From assembly GCA_951799445.1 (NCBI GenBank), contig OX637288.1:14262501-14326500 (forward strand): DNA of 64,000 bases, read 5' to 3'. Shown one piece after another: positions 23,214 to 34,255 of the stretch (position 1 is its first letter; every line of letters begins with the position of its first letter). Position numbers and translations under genes: made by a program. The notes under the pieces were generated by a model. It saw only the letters and a program-made list of their open reading frames with translations. It made no database searches and was not told the origin of the DNA. Source of the stretch: Pseudisothecium myosuroides. Lineage: Eukaryota; Streptophyta; Bryopsida; Hypnales; Lembophyllaceae.

Positions 23214-23240
23214 TAGGTTCAAACCCCTCAGTTGAACCTA
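23214..23240 (-). other. 9-bp hairpin in the kinase 3' flank, copy 2
   Basis: TAGGTTCAA and TTGAACCTA form a perfect stem at the position homologous to 9716-9742, with an A-T pair replaced by G-C. Confidence 0.45.
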
Positions 23241-23592
23241 CCATGCTAAAATACTTACAGTGACTCAAATAGAATCCTCAAACTAACTTCAAGACAAAAA
23301 CCATACTAATCAAGGATCGGTGATAGGAGAATAGACAAAATTCAATCCTAAAGCATCATATGAAAACCACACACAAATAAGATCCATGTTCAAATACTCC
23401 CTTCAGTTCAACTTCCTTATAATAAACCACTAAAAGAACTTTGCATAATCCTCATTCCACTAAGCTCTAGTACAAAACACTAACCCTTCTTTGAGTCCAT
23501 GCACAGCAATCAAATACAATTAAAATCCAAAGACCCACAATTACCAATAATAGGCTTTACAAATGATCAAATAAAACCTCATAACAAAGGGC

Positions 23593-26500
23593 TCAAAACT
23601 CATTAAGCTTTGCAATGATGTCCAAAAAACTTGGCCTCCTTGAAGGATCAGCATGCCAACAATCTACAACAATGCTCTTCAACAATGGATGGAGGTCTGT
23701 AGGCAACTTTGGGCGATTTCCAGCCAAAATGAAATCATAGTCCCCACTAGAATGGCCCTCAAAAGGAATGCAACCGGTAACAAGCTCGTAGCACACCATG
23801 CCAAAGCTGTAAACGTCACCCGCCTTGGTGAATTCCATCACAGAGCTCCAAACTCGGTTCTTCAATTGTTCAAGGATCTCAGGTGCCCTCCAAAAGCCGG
23901 TGCCCACAACCCCCACTGAACACTCAAAATCAGCTACAGTGGCCAAGATCTTCCCATTGATGGATGGTCGTTGCAAGCCAAGCACAAGAACATTGGAGGC
24001 TTTCAAGTCTCTATGCAAGATGGGTGGCTCTGCAGAGTGCAACAAGTGCACGTCTCTAGCTATGCAAAACATCAGTCGCCTCACTTGCCACACACTAAAA
24101 GGAGGGCCTTGATTGTTTCCTTCTACCATTCGAAGGTCAATCAACTTTCGCAAATCTCCCCATTGCCTTTCCATCAAAATTGCAAATCGATCCAAAAACC
24201 TACTATCTTTCAATAACATCCCACCTTGTATCAATGAAAAATGTCTATCAACACGGAAAAATCCAAAGTCACTAAGCATTCCAAGAGGCCATTGATTTTC
24301 AAGATCTTCCAATAGAAGACTTGGATGGAATATCTTCACCACAAAATCCTCGCCAACTTCATAGATCTCTGCTTGAGCTCCTTCACCAATTTTCTTACCG
24401 ACTACAATATCATCCCTTTCCGTAAAGAAGTCTCCACCTTGCCAACATGCACAATACTTTTGCTTCAACACCAAAAAAGTTGCACAATTTTGCTCTCCAA
24501 AATTCCTTGTGGTAGGAGTCAAATCCATTTCACTCCACTGAACTTTTGAGTACTCAATCTCAAACTCCACATCACTTGTGAACTTACTTCTATTCTCAAT
24601 CATGCTTTGAATGCGAGCAAAATAGTAACAAGAAGTAGTTGATGGAGAAAAACTTGGCTTTGAAGAAGAAGCACCAAATCTAGCATCTGAAAACAATAAT
24701 TAAGAACCATGAGCTATTTGACGGACTTCCAAAACCTTCTCTCTCATGTTTTGACTAGTGTTTACATTTTCACTCATACTTTATCACAAACTCAAACCAA
24801 TCTCATCATATTTTCTAATTTTAAAATCAAGGTTAAGTCTCTTCCAAAAGTATACATCTATCCAAAATATGACCAATTGTAAAAAAATATAAATTCATGA
24901 AATATCATCCTATCTGTACCTTATCACCTTCTACCTTCTTGAGGTAAATTCTAGATTCAAGCAAATTCCTTGGGATACTAAATTGTTGTTTTGGTATTTA
25001 TGTGCAGGCTATTTGCCTAACAATTATACTTTGAGAACCTTAAACCACCTCTACAAGCTAGATAACAACACCTACAAGGAAGCTAACCAATAAATCCAAA
25101 CACTCACCACCATCAAGTGTTGACCCCAAATGCTCTTCCTCAAATTCATGTGTCAAACAGCAGAGACATGGATGAAGAGGGTTTGATACACAAAACCTAT
25201 ACAACATGAACTATCAATTTTTTAAACCTCATGGTTTACAAACTCAATAAGAGATAAAACTTTGAGATATTTTGGCTCTTATCACAAACTCTTAACAAGC
25301 AATAGAATGAAACAACTCTCAACTCTAAATACCAATATGATTGAACACCTATCAACTAACGAAAAGTTGTTAATACTAAGAATAAAGCAACCACCATAAC
25401 TTAATAAAAAGTTGTTCAGCACTACAAATAATGGAGCCAACACAAGGCTAATGCAAACAACCTCAACCTCCATCATTCAACTCCAAAAGTTCATCAGATC
25501 TATAAAAACATACCCGGATTCACTCCAAGAAGCCGGATCCCCACAGTCGCAAAACCCAGCATCTTTACACACGACCACGTCTACACACATCCCAACATCA
25601 AACTTCCAATTACAAAGTTCCTACTTTAAGAAGTTAAAATTACATCATACGATCATAATCACGATGCTGTGAAGTAGTCAAAAATAAAAACATAAACGAA
25701 TTAATAGTAAACAAAACAATCATACGAAACTCTAGAAACCAAAAGAGAATGCTCAATATATCGCAGTTCTATAATCAACTGTTTTATTCATCTCCACAAA
25801 AGATGCACTAAATTAATACAAGGAATCAAAAGATTACCCATACAGTCTATAACGTGGAGAAACAGGTAATTACCAAAATCGTGCCCCTCATGGTTGCCGA
25901 GCTTGAAACAACTGCGACATATTGCACTGCGTCACAATTTGGCATACAACAACAAAGGACCACCGTATCAAAATGAAGAAGCCATAATTCAAAAGAGCAG
26001 CAAGATTTCATGTACGACATAATGGAAGTATCATTATCTACCACAATAGTTACTCAACAAATGCAAATGTTGAATTCATGTCCGTTCTTTTGCAACACTG
26101 AAAACCTGACACAGTTCCAAACTTCAGCACCACGGTTCCTAAGTGGTCTACTTCACCATCTGTGCAATCACACGTTGAACGATCCGAAAAGGAAGAGTTG
26201 TTATACGAGACATCAACAAAATGGACTCCTCTTGACGGAGACAACAAATTTCGGCCCTTCAGTGCAAAGGGACAAATTGAAGATGTTAAGGTAAGCGCCT
26301 TGAGGAACTTAACTGCTGAGTACCAAAGCACATTTTGGTCGCAATTAGTCATGCAAAAGGACAACATATATATGAAACGTCAGTCAAAGGATTCTCCCAG
26401 CAACCAAGCTCATCCATTCGATCCAACAAAAGAAGACTTTTGCACTCGTGGATCTACGAAATTAGCGCAGGTCGCTAACTCTTGACTCAGGAATGTGACC

Positions 26501-26840
26501 ATGGCATTGAGGTATGTCCCAGTCGATTTTAGTTTCTGTCTGTACGATTTGTATGGTCATCTCTGTGAACCTTGCTTGCAACTATTCACTGCGAAGGGAG
26601 GAGCCGCAGAGAAAATGGCAAGCATATCAAATTGACGTACCTGAAAGGGTTCAATCCACAAGTGTAGCATCTGTAATAAAGGTGCCCCGCCTTCCATATG
26701 ACCTTGCACTGCGATTCACCTCGATTCCGATACGAATTCCGATACCATTCTTTGAGAGAAATTTGAGGCTCCACCCCACCCACCAACAAAGAGGACTCCT
26801 CAGGAGGAATCTCGAGGTCCTCCTCACAATCCACTGCCAT
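23593..26840 (-). CDS. UBR-box zinc finger fused to a protein kinase, copy 2 (intact)
   Basis: Five exons: 26840-26641, 25926-25874, 25580-25514, 25196-25108 and 24686-23593, all GT-AG with phases 2, 1, 2, 1 matching, giving 500 residues. Residues 40-110 form a UBR box (binder of destabilising N-termini in N-recognins): C45, YRC58, TC61G, AIC70RSC73F, GNH79EGH82D, then GFC95DC97GD99 and W103, GFC109. Both Asp residues of the CDCGD motif, which hold the N-terminal amine in known UBR boxes, are present. Residues 230-500 are a Ser/Thr kinase of TKL-like type: GEGAQAE at 237-243, K254, HRDLKASN from 361, DFE at 389-391 in place of DFG, GTGFWRAPE to 406, CW plus DPSRRPSF near the end. The start was chosen because ATGGC in GAG context is conserved in copy 1, whereas the upstream ATG there is GTG here. 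No RING or HECT domain is seen. Role unknown; phosphorylation coupled to N-degron binding is only a guess. Confidence 0.85.
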
Positions 26841-27100
26841 CTCGGAAATCGCACGCCTGCCGCAACCACAAAGGATCACGCAGCTATCTCACCATATCAG
26901 GGATACGAAGCCCACCGATCGAGGAGACCAATCTCCCACGCGAGCACCCAAAACCCCGTTGTCGCAGCCCGACAGTTACAAATGCATCAACTTTGCACCA
27001 CCGAGGCCTCGTCTCTTGCTACACAGGCAACAAGCAAATCGGCCACCACGCTGCCACCTTCCCCAAGCTCGGCTTCCAGAAGCCTTCACCCTCCAGATCC

Positions 27101-27737
27101 GATTTTTCCGTTTCACAGTCCTCGTCGTTGTGCTCGTCGCCTCCCTCGTCGCTGTGTCTGCAACGCTCCTCTGTGCTCCTCCTTCGTGCTCCTCCTCCCG
27201 AGTTACCGTTGCTTTGAGTACCGCACGGAGTAAATTTGCCTCTGATTTGCCTCCAAGTGTGATTTTCTTGAGATTCAGGCAGATAACTGCATTTTAGCAC
27301 ATTCCCGTGGTGGAGCAATCGGGAAAGAAGGGGATGGTGTAGATTGGTGACGTGGTGCGTGCAGTGGTGGGTGAACACCGTGAGGAGCTTCAGCACCTCA
27401 ACTCGATCCTACATTCAGGGTGGCTACTAGGTTTTCTCAGGGTCCTTCCTGAGTTTTAAATTGACGAAGACATATGTTGCACTTAGTTGGCAGAATCACA
27501 AGTAACCATGTCTTGGAACAAGCGGATCAGCTCAGGCTTATGAGATATGCACAGCAATTATGTATACATAGAAAGAAAGGTTCAAGCAGTGAGTGCACAA
27601 TCAGTTAGAAAACTTGCAGATGAATGTGTCATGCATTTGGAGCAACTCACATGAAACTTGCCTGCGTCACCAATCATTGCAACTCGCATTAAATTTGCCT
27701 GCGTCCCAGCCTTGCCCTGCGTCACTTCAATTTCTCA
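27101..27737. other. Upstream flank of kinase copy 2
   Basis: Should hold the promoter and 5' UTR. A 112-codon plus-strand ORF here has no supported identity. Confidence 0.4.
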
Positions 27738-28135
27738 GTGGTATTGCTCAGTTTGATCGTTGTTTTCCAGGTGTTTTTTTTTTAATAAATGGAACGAGCC
27801 ATTGCATTAAAAAAAAAAATACAAAACAGCCAAGCCAACAGGCTGGACAATGAAGAAGAGAAAAAAAAAAAGAAAAAAAAAAGTAAGAACCCTACTGTAG
27901 TGAACAGAACAAGAAGGAAGACCCCTCTTATTCCAATAGATGGTGGAGCCTTCCCTACTAGCAAGGACCGAAGATTTGTTTTCCAGTTTCAACACCTTCT
28001 TCACTCAGCGTTGCAGTAACGAACCTCAAAATCAGACCGTATACGATTTGACTCTCATCTAGTGCTCCAGCATTTCTTGTAACCCCTCTGCAATTGATGA
28101 GAGTTGCTTCCTCAAATTCCCAGTTCTCCCGCCAG
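27738..28135. repeat. Dispersed repeat, copy b, interrupted by a retroinsert
   Basis: Matches copy a (17800-18020) on both sides of the insertion at 27771-27975. Confidence 0.65.
27771..27975 (-). mobile_element. Truncated non-LTR retroelement insertion
   Basis: An 11-bp direct repeat TTGTTTTCCAG flanks it (27760-27770 and 27976-27986). Reading the minus strand it ends in ATTTATTAAAAAAAAA, a poly(A) tail next to one repeat. The homologous site at about 17825 lacks it. It also holds two internal A-rich tracts. Consistent with a 5'-truncated LINE or a SINE. Confidence 0.75.
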
Positions 28136-28170
28136 TCACATTTTGGTGCACAACATTAGTAAATCCATTT

Positions 28171-28399
28171 CACGAAGTGGAACCAGCAGGGTAAAATTTG
28201 TGTTTTCCGGGGTAAAAGTTTAAAAAAAAGTCCCCTATTTTGTGTCATGTCTAGGATAAGTTGTAGACCTCACTTAGCTAGTTTGGGGTCTCTGATTGCA
28301 AATGTGAATTCAGAATTTGCAAAAAAATTCATATTTGGCAAATAAAAAATTCCTGCGTTTTCCCCCGGGGTAAATTCACCCTGCTGGTCCTACTTCGTG
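28171..28399. mobile_element. MITE with CACGAAGTGGAACCAGCAGG ends
   Basis: The left 22 bp and the inverse right end (ACCCTGCTGGTCCTACTTCG) match with two mismatches. The interior, with CCCCTATTTTGTGT and CCTCTGATTGCAAAT-like blocks, recurs at 40403-40618 and in part, inverted, at 62090-62165. Confidence 0.7.
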
Positions 28400-28478
28400 G
28401 GACGGGTTTAATGTCCCCCGTTTTGGTGAAGCGACATGCACTTCAACATGATCTCCGTAATTTTGTTCTTCTACTTAA

Positions 28479-31321
28479 CCCCTAAAGGACCAGAGGGATG
28501 TCCAAATTTTCAAAATTGTGAAGATCTATTATAAAATGCAACATAGAACAAGAACAATATTCTAATGATGACTCTCAAACAATAGTTGTAAAATATGATT
28601 TATAGATCACATCCATTAAATGCAACTTTACTGATGCCTTAGCCACATCATTAAGTTAAGTTCAAGACATTTTAGTTTTTATTTTTATATGGGGGTAGTT
28701 TATCAAAAAAATAGTACGTGTATTTCAATACTTCAAGCTTTTTTCCCTTAAAATTTGATTTTGACATTCAAAACGATTTCTTTTGTTTACAAGGAAAACT
28801 AACAAAATGATGATTTTGAAGTTAGTGCAATTTCTACTCCACTTAGAAATTATGAAAAGTTCCTTAAAATAAGCATTTAAATAAAGTTTGAAGTTTGAAG
28901 TTGAGGATTTATAATCATGTTTCTAACTATGGAGTGACATAAGAAAATTCTTTATACCACGATGCTCTACTCTACAATGCATTTTTATTCTAAAAATTTT
29001 AGATTTTTCGGACATGATATGGATTTTTGTCATTGTTTCTTCAAAAATTCATGGTAAATTGAAATTTTCAAAGAAAAAATTGAAAATTTTATGGCAAATA
29101 TTAGATACGTGATTTTATTTCTAGAAAACAAAACCAAAAATTTCACTCATAAATAGTGAAGAAATATAAGATATATAATGAAGGAATTTTAAGTTTGACT
29201 ATGTGGCTATAGGCTCTATCATTTAGGGATTAATAGAGAGTAAAGTATTGTCAGGGGATGCATTCTTAGTCAAGGATCCTATCTTGGTACCTCAATGACT
29301 ATTACCCACATTGTGACAAACAATAGCATTGATTCACATTTCAAAAAAGGCTAAACTCAAACTTCTTCAAGTTCTTTTTCCATCTATACAAATTGTCTTT
29401 TCCTTCAATCCAGAACAAAGCAAGTTCTTACTAAGTTCCAAATTCCAACAGTCCTACCACATTTTCAAAATCTAATTGGTGGAAAGCTAAAAATTGAAAC
29501 TTTAGGCTTCACACTAAGGGTCAAGGCCCAACATACTTAATTTATAAAGGTCTATGTATCCATGATCTTGGTCAAACTCAAATGTAACTTTCAAAATAAT
29601 CATTTTTGGTATCTCATTTTTACTAAAAAAATGAAACTTGACAAAAAAAAATTCTATTCCATATTCAAATTTTGAAAACACCCAAAAATCGGAATAATTA
29701 TTGCCATTTCAAGCTCCATAGTTTTTAATCCAAATTATATAATATTTTTTGTTTTCATTTATATATTTTTTTAAATAATGAATTTTATATTTAATTAAAA
29801 AAATTATGATTTTCATTGTAACCTTCATTTATGGTAAAAATTCCAAATTATTCTAATGTATATTATAATTAATATAATCTTATTTCCACCTTTTATTGCA
29901 AAAAATTGCAATAACTTGAATTTTCCACCCAAAAATCTGAAAAAATCAGCATCAATAGAAAATAAATTTTTCACAAGTAAAAATACAATAATTTTATATA
30001 TCAATTATATAAAAAGATAAAATTTGCTTGATAGTAGAATTTGACTTGAAGGTATTGGCAAAGATGTTTTGGTTGTCAAAATCAATATAATTAACCCCTA
30101 AAGGACCGTTGTCCCTTCGGGGGACAAATGCGTTTTCGGGCAGGTACCTACAGGCTGAAATTTTCTTGTGATTTTTTGAAACTTTTTTTGGAGATAGAAA
30201 AATTGATAAGCTTTGTGGGAATATAATTTTTTTCACAATCGGTGCCCGGGAAAAAAGTTATGACCAAATAAGCTCAAAACAGGGGACGGGGGGCAGCCCG
30301 GGCAGCAAAAAAAAAATGGACAAAAATTTGAATTTTTTTTTTTATATTTTTTTTCTCATAGATTATATTTTTGTCTATCCGGAAAGCTTTGATTCATTTC
30401 ATTTGGATATGTTATGAGAAAGTTATGGACATTCTTGTTTTTCAGGCAATTAGAGCATCTTTTTGAAAAAAATAACTTGTAGGATTCATTTCTGAATGCA
30501 ATCTTTCAAATTTTTCATTTTTTTTTTTTGCATGGTTTAGTTTAGTTGCTAGAACAATCTCACCATTGGGATTAGTGAATTTTAATTCCATCTAAGAGAT
30601 ATTAATATTTTAGATTTTCCTTCTATCTTGTACCTACTTCTACTTAACAATTTTTTTAACAATGATAATTAAGTTTTTCTGAATTTCTTATTTTTTCCTA
30701 GACTCTCAACTCAATTCTCCACTATAAAGATTTAAAGCTCAAAACTCTGTAGTGCAAAAAAATTTAATTAAAAATGTTTAAAGTCAAAAAATCTAGTCCC
30801 GCAATGTGCTGAAAAACTTGTTTTTTTCACTTTAAACACTGATATCTTGCAATCTGTGCAGTCAAAAATTCTGAAATTTTTTCCACACATTCTCATACTA
30901 GTTAGGTGTGAGATCCTACGGTTAGATTTGCAAAAAAAAACATTTTTCATTTTTTTTTATTGTTTGCTATAGAAATGGCAGTTTTCAGTGTTTTTTGGCA
31001 AAAAAAAGGCCTCGGTCCTTTAGGGGTTAATTGATAAATCTTCACACTAATGCCATTGAGCACTACTTGTACCTCTTGAAAAAATTTCAAACTAATTGGA
31101 CTATCGAGATTTTTATTATATATAATAATTATTTTCACTTTTGCTACAAAATTAACAGTGATAATTTTTCATAAAACAAATTGAATTTTTTTACAGTAAT
31201 ACATAATCCATAATGTCAATTGATAAATATATAATATTGATGTTTGAAGACACTTAAAAACTATAAATTTAGTTCATACACGATGTTTGACCATTTTACA
31301 ATGGATCTGGTCCTTTAGGAA
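28479..31321. mobile_element. TTAA-flanked element G, containing nested element B
   Basis: Left end CCCCTAAAGGACCAGA after TTAA (28475-28478). Right end is the inverse of TTCCTAAAGGACCAGA before TTAA (31322-31325), 14 of 16 positions equal. Without B and its extra TTAA the element would be about 1.9 kb. The left interior (AAATTTTCAAAATTGTGAAG) recurs at about 5413. No ORF of note. Confidence 0.65.
30095..31026. mobile_element. TTAA-flanked element B (best-preserved member)
   Basis: TTAA (30091-30094), CCCCTAAAGGACCG at the left, CGGTCCTTTAGGGG at the right, TTAA (31027-31030): a perfect 13-bp or longer inverted repeat. Just inside the left end is a hairpin, TTGTCCC-TTCGG-GGGACAA. Interior blocks match elements A, C and H. 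932 bp, no transposase. Confidence 0.85.
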
Positions 31322-31714
31322 TTAAAAATGTCTATACTACAAAAAAGTTTAGAGGTTTGGGGGTCAAAGATGTGGAGCTTGGAGGTTGAGTTGGGTCTAC
31401 AAAAACTAAAGACCCAACTCAAGCTTCAAGTCCCACCCATTGTTTTGTATACAAGACAAGACAAGTAACACTAATTACAAGGCATCTTTATAGGCTAATT
31501 TAATTTAGAAACTTATCTATTGTAGATTGTATGCAAAAAAAAATCCTAAAAATGACACATATTTGAACACACACACCATACAGTACTATACATGAGAAAA
31601 TTTGGTACTTAGAATTGGGGCTTTGATCTTCCCACTATGAAGTTTCCAATCTTACACATATTGTTTTTTATTCACTTCCTAAAGTAGAAACATCCACACC
31701 TAATTACTTAAGCA

Positions 31715-32050
31715 ATTTTGGGACAGATCATAAGCAAAATGAGGCAAGACAAACTTTTCCATATAGAAAGATAGGAAATATGGAGACTGCAAAGTTTTCA
31801 TAATTTTATTCCTAAAATTGAAATTACTATGAATTTTGGGAGCCCAAAAGTGCTTAGAAACCATAGTCAATGTCTAGATTCTTCCAATTTTGATCATTCA
31901 ATAACTATTTTCCCGCTTGTTACTTCCTACTTTCTTGCTCACTACTTTGGGACATATGTCATCACCTCATTAGTCCCAACCTTGAAAAAAGAGAAAAAAA
32001 AACATTCAAAGCTTTGGTTGAAATTTTGTTCCAACCTTGATTGAGAAAAG
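31715..32050. repeat. Dispersed repeat (partner at 45325-45655)
   Basis: Shares GAAATTACTATGAATTTTGG, GATCATTCAATAACT, GGGACAT and CCAACCTTGAAAA in order with 45.4 kb. Probably an unclassified transposon. Confidence 0.7.
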
Positions 32051-32944
32051 TTGCATGCTACAAGTCGGGTATGAGATCTCAGTTGGGTATGGTGTTTCTA
32101 CCTTACAACCCAAGAAAATTGGGATTTGGCTTTGAGCTAGGACTTAGAGAAGTAACTAGGACTTTGAATATAGTGAGAGTAGCTCCTATCCCTAAAAATG
32201 AAAAATAGCTAATTGTGACTTTAGATAAAGTAAATGCACCAAATAAATTGTATCAAAATAAGCAATTGAGCATTGTTCCTATTATTAAATTGCCTAATTC
32301 TTTTTTTGCATCTGATTGGAAGTCAAAAAAGTATCCTAGATTATCTTCTTATCCATGTTTTGGACAATGTATAAATAAACCATAATGAGTGTTTGAAGTG
32401 ATGAAAATAGATGTACCTAACTCAAGTGACACTTACTAGGCTCAATAGAAAAGAGCAACCTTTTTTTTTGGCTCCATGAGGCCAAATTGCACCATTTCAA
32501 AATAAATGTCTACTTTCTGCCAAATAAAAGTAATTTCTTTTCGCCAGAAATTTCCCGTTTCTATTAAAAATGTGGATGAAGTTGCCAAATTTGGATAAAA
32601 ATTGCATGAGTATCATGATTGCAAAGGGTTTTTTTTCAAAGATGGATGAACGTAGAAATACAATGCTTCACCAAATTGTTGGTGATCACAATCCTGACAC
32701 TTTCTCAAATAGTAAAAAAAGGGCTGGAAGAGAGGCAGCACACTTTAGGCAATTTATGTCTGTTAGGATGGACATGTGAAGGTGTACCCTCGGAACTTAA
32801 AATGGCTGCCGAGGAAGAGGACATTAAAACTGCACGTCAGGTTTGATGCTGAGTCCGGAGTCAACAACAGCAACTCATGCATCGACTGATCAAATGATCG
32901 GACTTACTGTCGAGAAGGCCTAAGTACTGTAAAGCCAAAACCCC
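32051..32944. other. Intergenic, no gene recognised
   Basis: Two overlapping ORFs (32570-32846) have no recognisable domain. Confidence 0.4.
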
Positions 32945-33620
32945 AATTAAGCCAATTGGTGGCAATCAAGGATTTGTGGAAGAGGAATAAAGGTAAGAGT
33001 TCACAAACCTATGCACGATTTGAGAACCTACAGCCAAAGAGGATTCTTCTGCAACCACTCTTCTCGCTCTTCCTTCTTCATAGCAAACCACTGAAACAAC
33101 TTCGCATTATCCTCTTTTCTATGAAGCTCTCCAGCAAACCCTACCCCTTTCCTCTTTTCCAAGACATTGTCCTGCACCCAAATATAACTGATACCCTAAG
33201 ACCCACAATTACTAGACTACGTTGTACATACAATCACATAACTAAGGTAAAAATACCCATCCTGCTCATTTCAGGTAACTATGCAGTCGGAGGTTTGAGC
33301 CTTCCAAGAGATTTTCTTCGTGCTTGTTCATCCACGCAGAAACTTGCCCCCTAATTTGGTCCATTAATTTTCTAGTTCATGGCCTCCCCTCCGTGATTCG
33401 GGGTCTCTTCTTCTAAATATGAATTCAAAAATTTCACAATTCACATCAACACCTCCTCCAATCTGCGATGCAGTAACAAACCTCAAATTTAGATCAAATA
33501 CAACTTTGCATCTTGTGCTGGAGCAATTCTTGAAACAACTCTCCGAGTGATGAAAGCCTCTCGCTAAAACACTTCAACGCCAGTGACGTTCTGATGAAGA
33601 AACACTTCAACAAGATCTCA
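32945..33620. repeat. Relic of a third UBR-kinase locus lacking the gene body
   Basis: 32945-33250 matches the kinase 3' flank (AATCAAGGATTTG, CATAGCAAACCACT, AAGACCCACAATTACTA), and 33445-33620 is copy c of the upstream dispersed repeat (TGCGATGCAGTAACAAACCT). The exons that should lie between are missing, so this looks like a third copy reduced by an internal deletion. Confidence 0.55.
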
Positions 33621-33726
33621 AAAAAATTATTTCTGGATTTCAGTATAAAATGACGTCACTACTTCAAGAACGGCCTTACGCAAGCTTCCTCACGTTCACT
33701 TTAAATTTAGCCTCTGTCCATCCACC

Positions 33727-33936
33727 AGTCTTTTCCCCCTGACTAGTAAAGCAAAAATGCAGCAGAGTTTCACGCGAGTACGCAAGGTGTACAGCAGTCC
33801 ATATTTTAGTCTTGCACAAGTCCATAATTTAGTCTTTTTCCCCCTGACTAGTAAAGCAAAAATGCAGCAGAGTTTCACGCGAGTACGCAAGGTGTACAGC
33901 AGTCCATATTTTAGTCTTTGCACAAGTCCATAATTT
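33727..33936. repeat. 105-bp tandem duplication next to U2 copy 2
   Basis: Two nearly identical units of about 105 bp, each containing CCCCCTGACTAGTAAAGCAA and GTGTACAGCAGTCCATATTT, 3' of the second U2 gene. Confidence 0.85.
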
Positions 33937-34034
33937 AGTCTTTTTCTATTTGTCAGTGACATAGATCCTTCAATCGTTTTCGTTCGGAATTGCTGTTTAG
34001 GGTTTCGTTTGGGTCCCCTCCTGGTGGGGAGGGG

Positions 34035-34230
34035 GGGAGGGCTGCGCCAGCCAAGGAGGTAGTGCGATACCAAGGCGACGCGCGCGGGGCCAGGCAGCAA
34101 GCTGCCGGATGGCCCCGCTCCCCAGAAAAATTAGATTAATATCATGGGGATCGATGACCCCCGTATCAGATATTAAACTGATAAGAACAGATACTACACT
34201 TGATCTTAGCCAAAAGGCCGAGAAAGGTAT
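34035..34230 (-). ncRNA. U2: U2 spliceosomal snRNA, copy 2
   Basis: Minus-strand copy with the same 5' end, GTAGTA branch-point box and Sm site as copy 1. The few differences include changes at the GGGGCC stem-loop that fall in its internal loop (ACCC opposite C becomes AUCC opposite U), leaving the flanking stems paired. Shared flanks extend about 300 bp upstream and 40 bp downstream, so the whole expression unit was duplicated. Confidence 0.95.
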
Positions 34231-34255
34231 GCCTCTCAACCTTTCTCCTGGCCTT

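Larger units (their letters stand above)
22155..27100. repeat. Segmental duplication, right copy (partner 8690-13530)
   Basis: Direct-oriented partner of the left copy, offset by about 13.4 kb. It includes the intact UBR-kinase gene and its flanks. Confidence 0.9.

Noticed and set aside
23213..23231. GGTTCAAACCC, resembling a tRNA B-box
   Set aside because: No tRNA cloverleaf or A-box around it; it is part of the hairpin in the kinase 3' flank.
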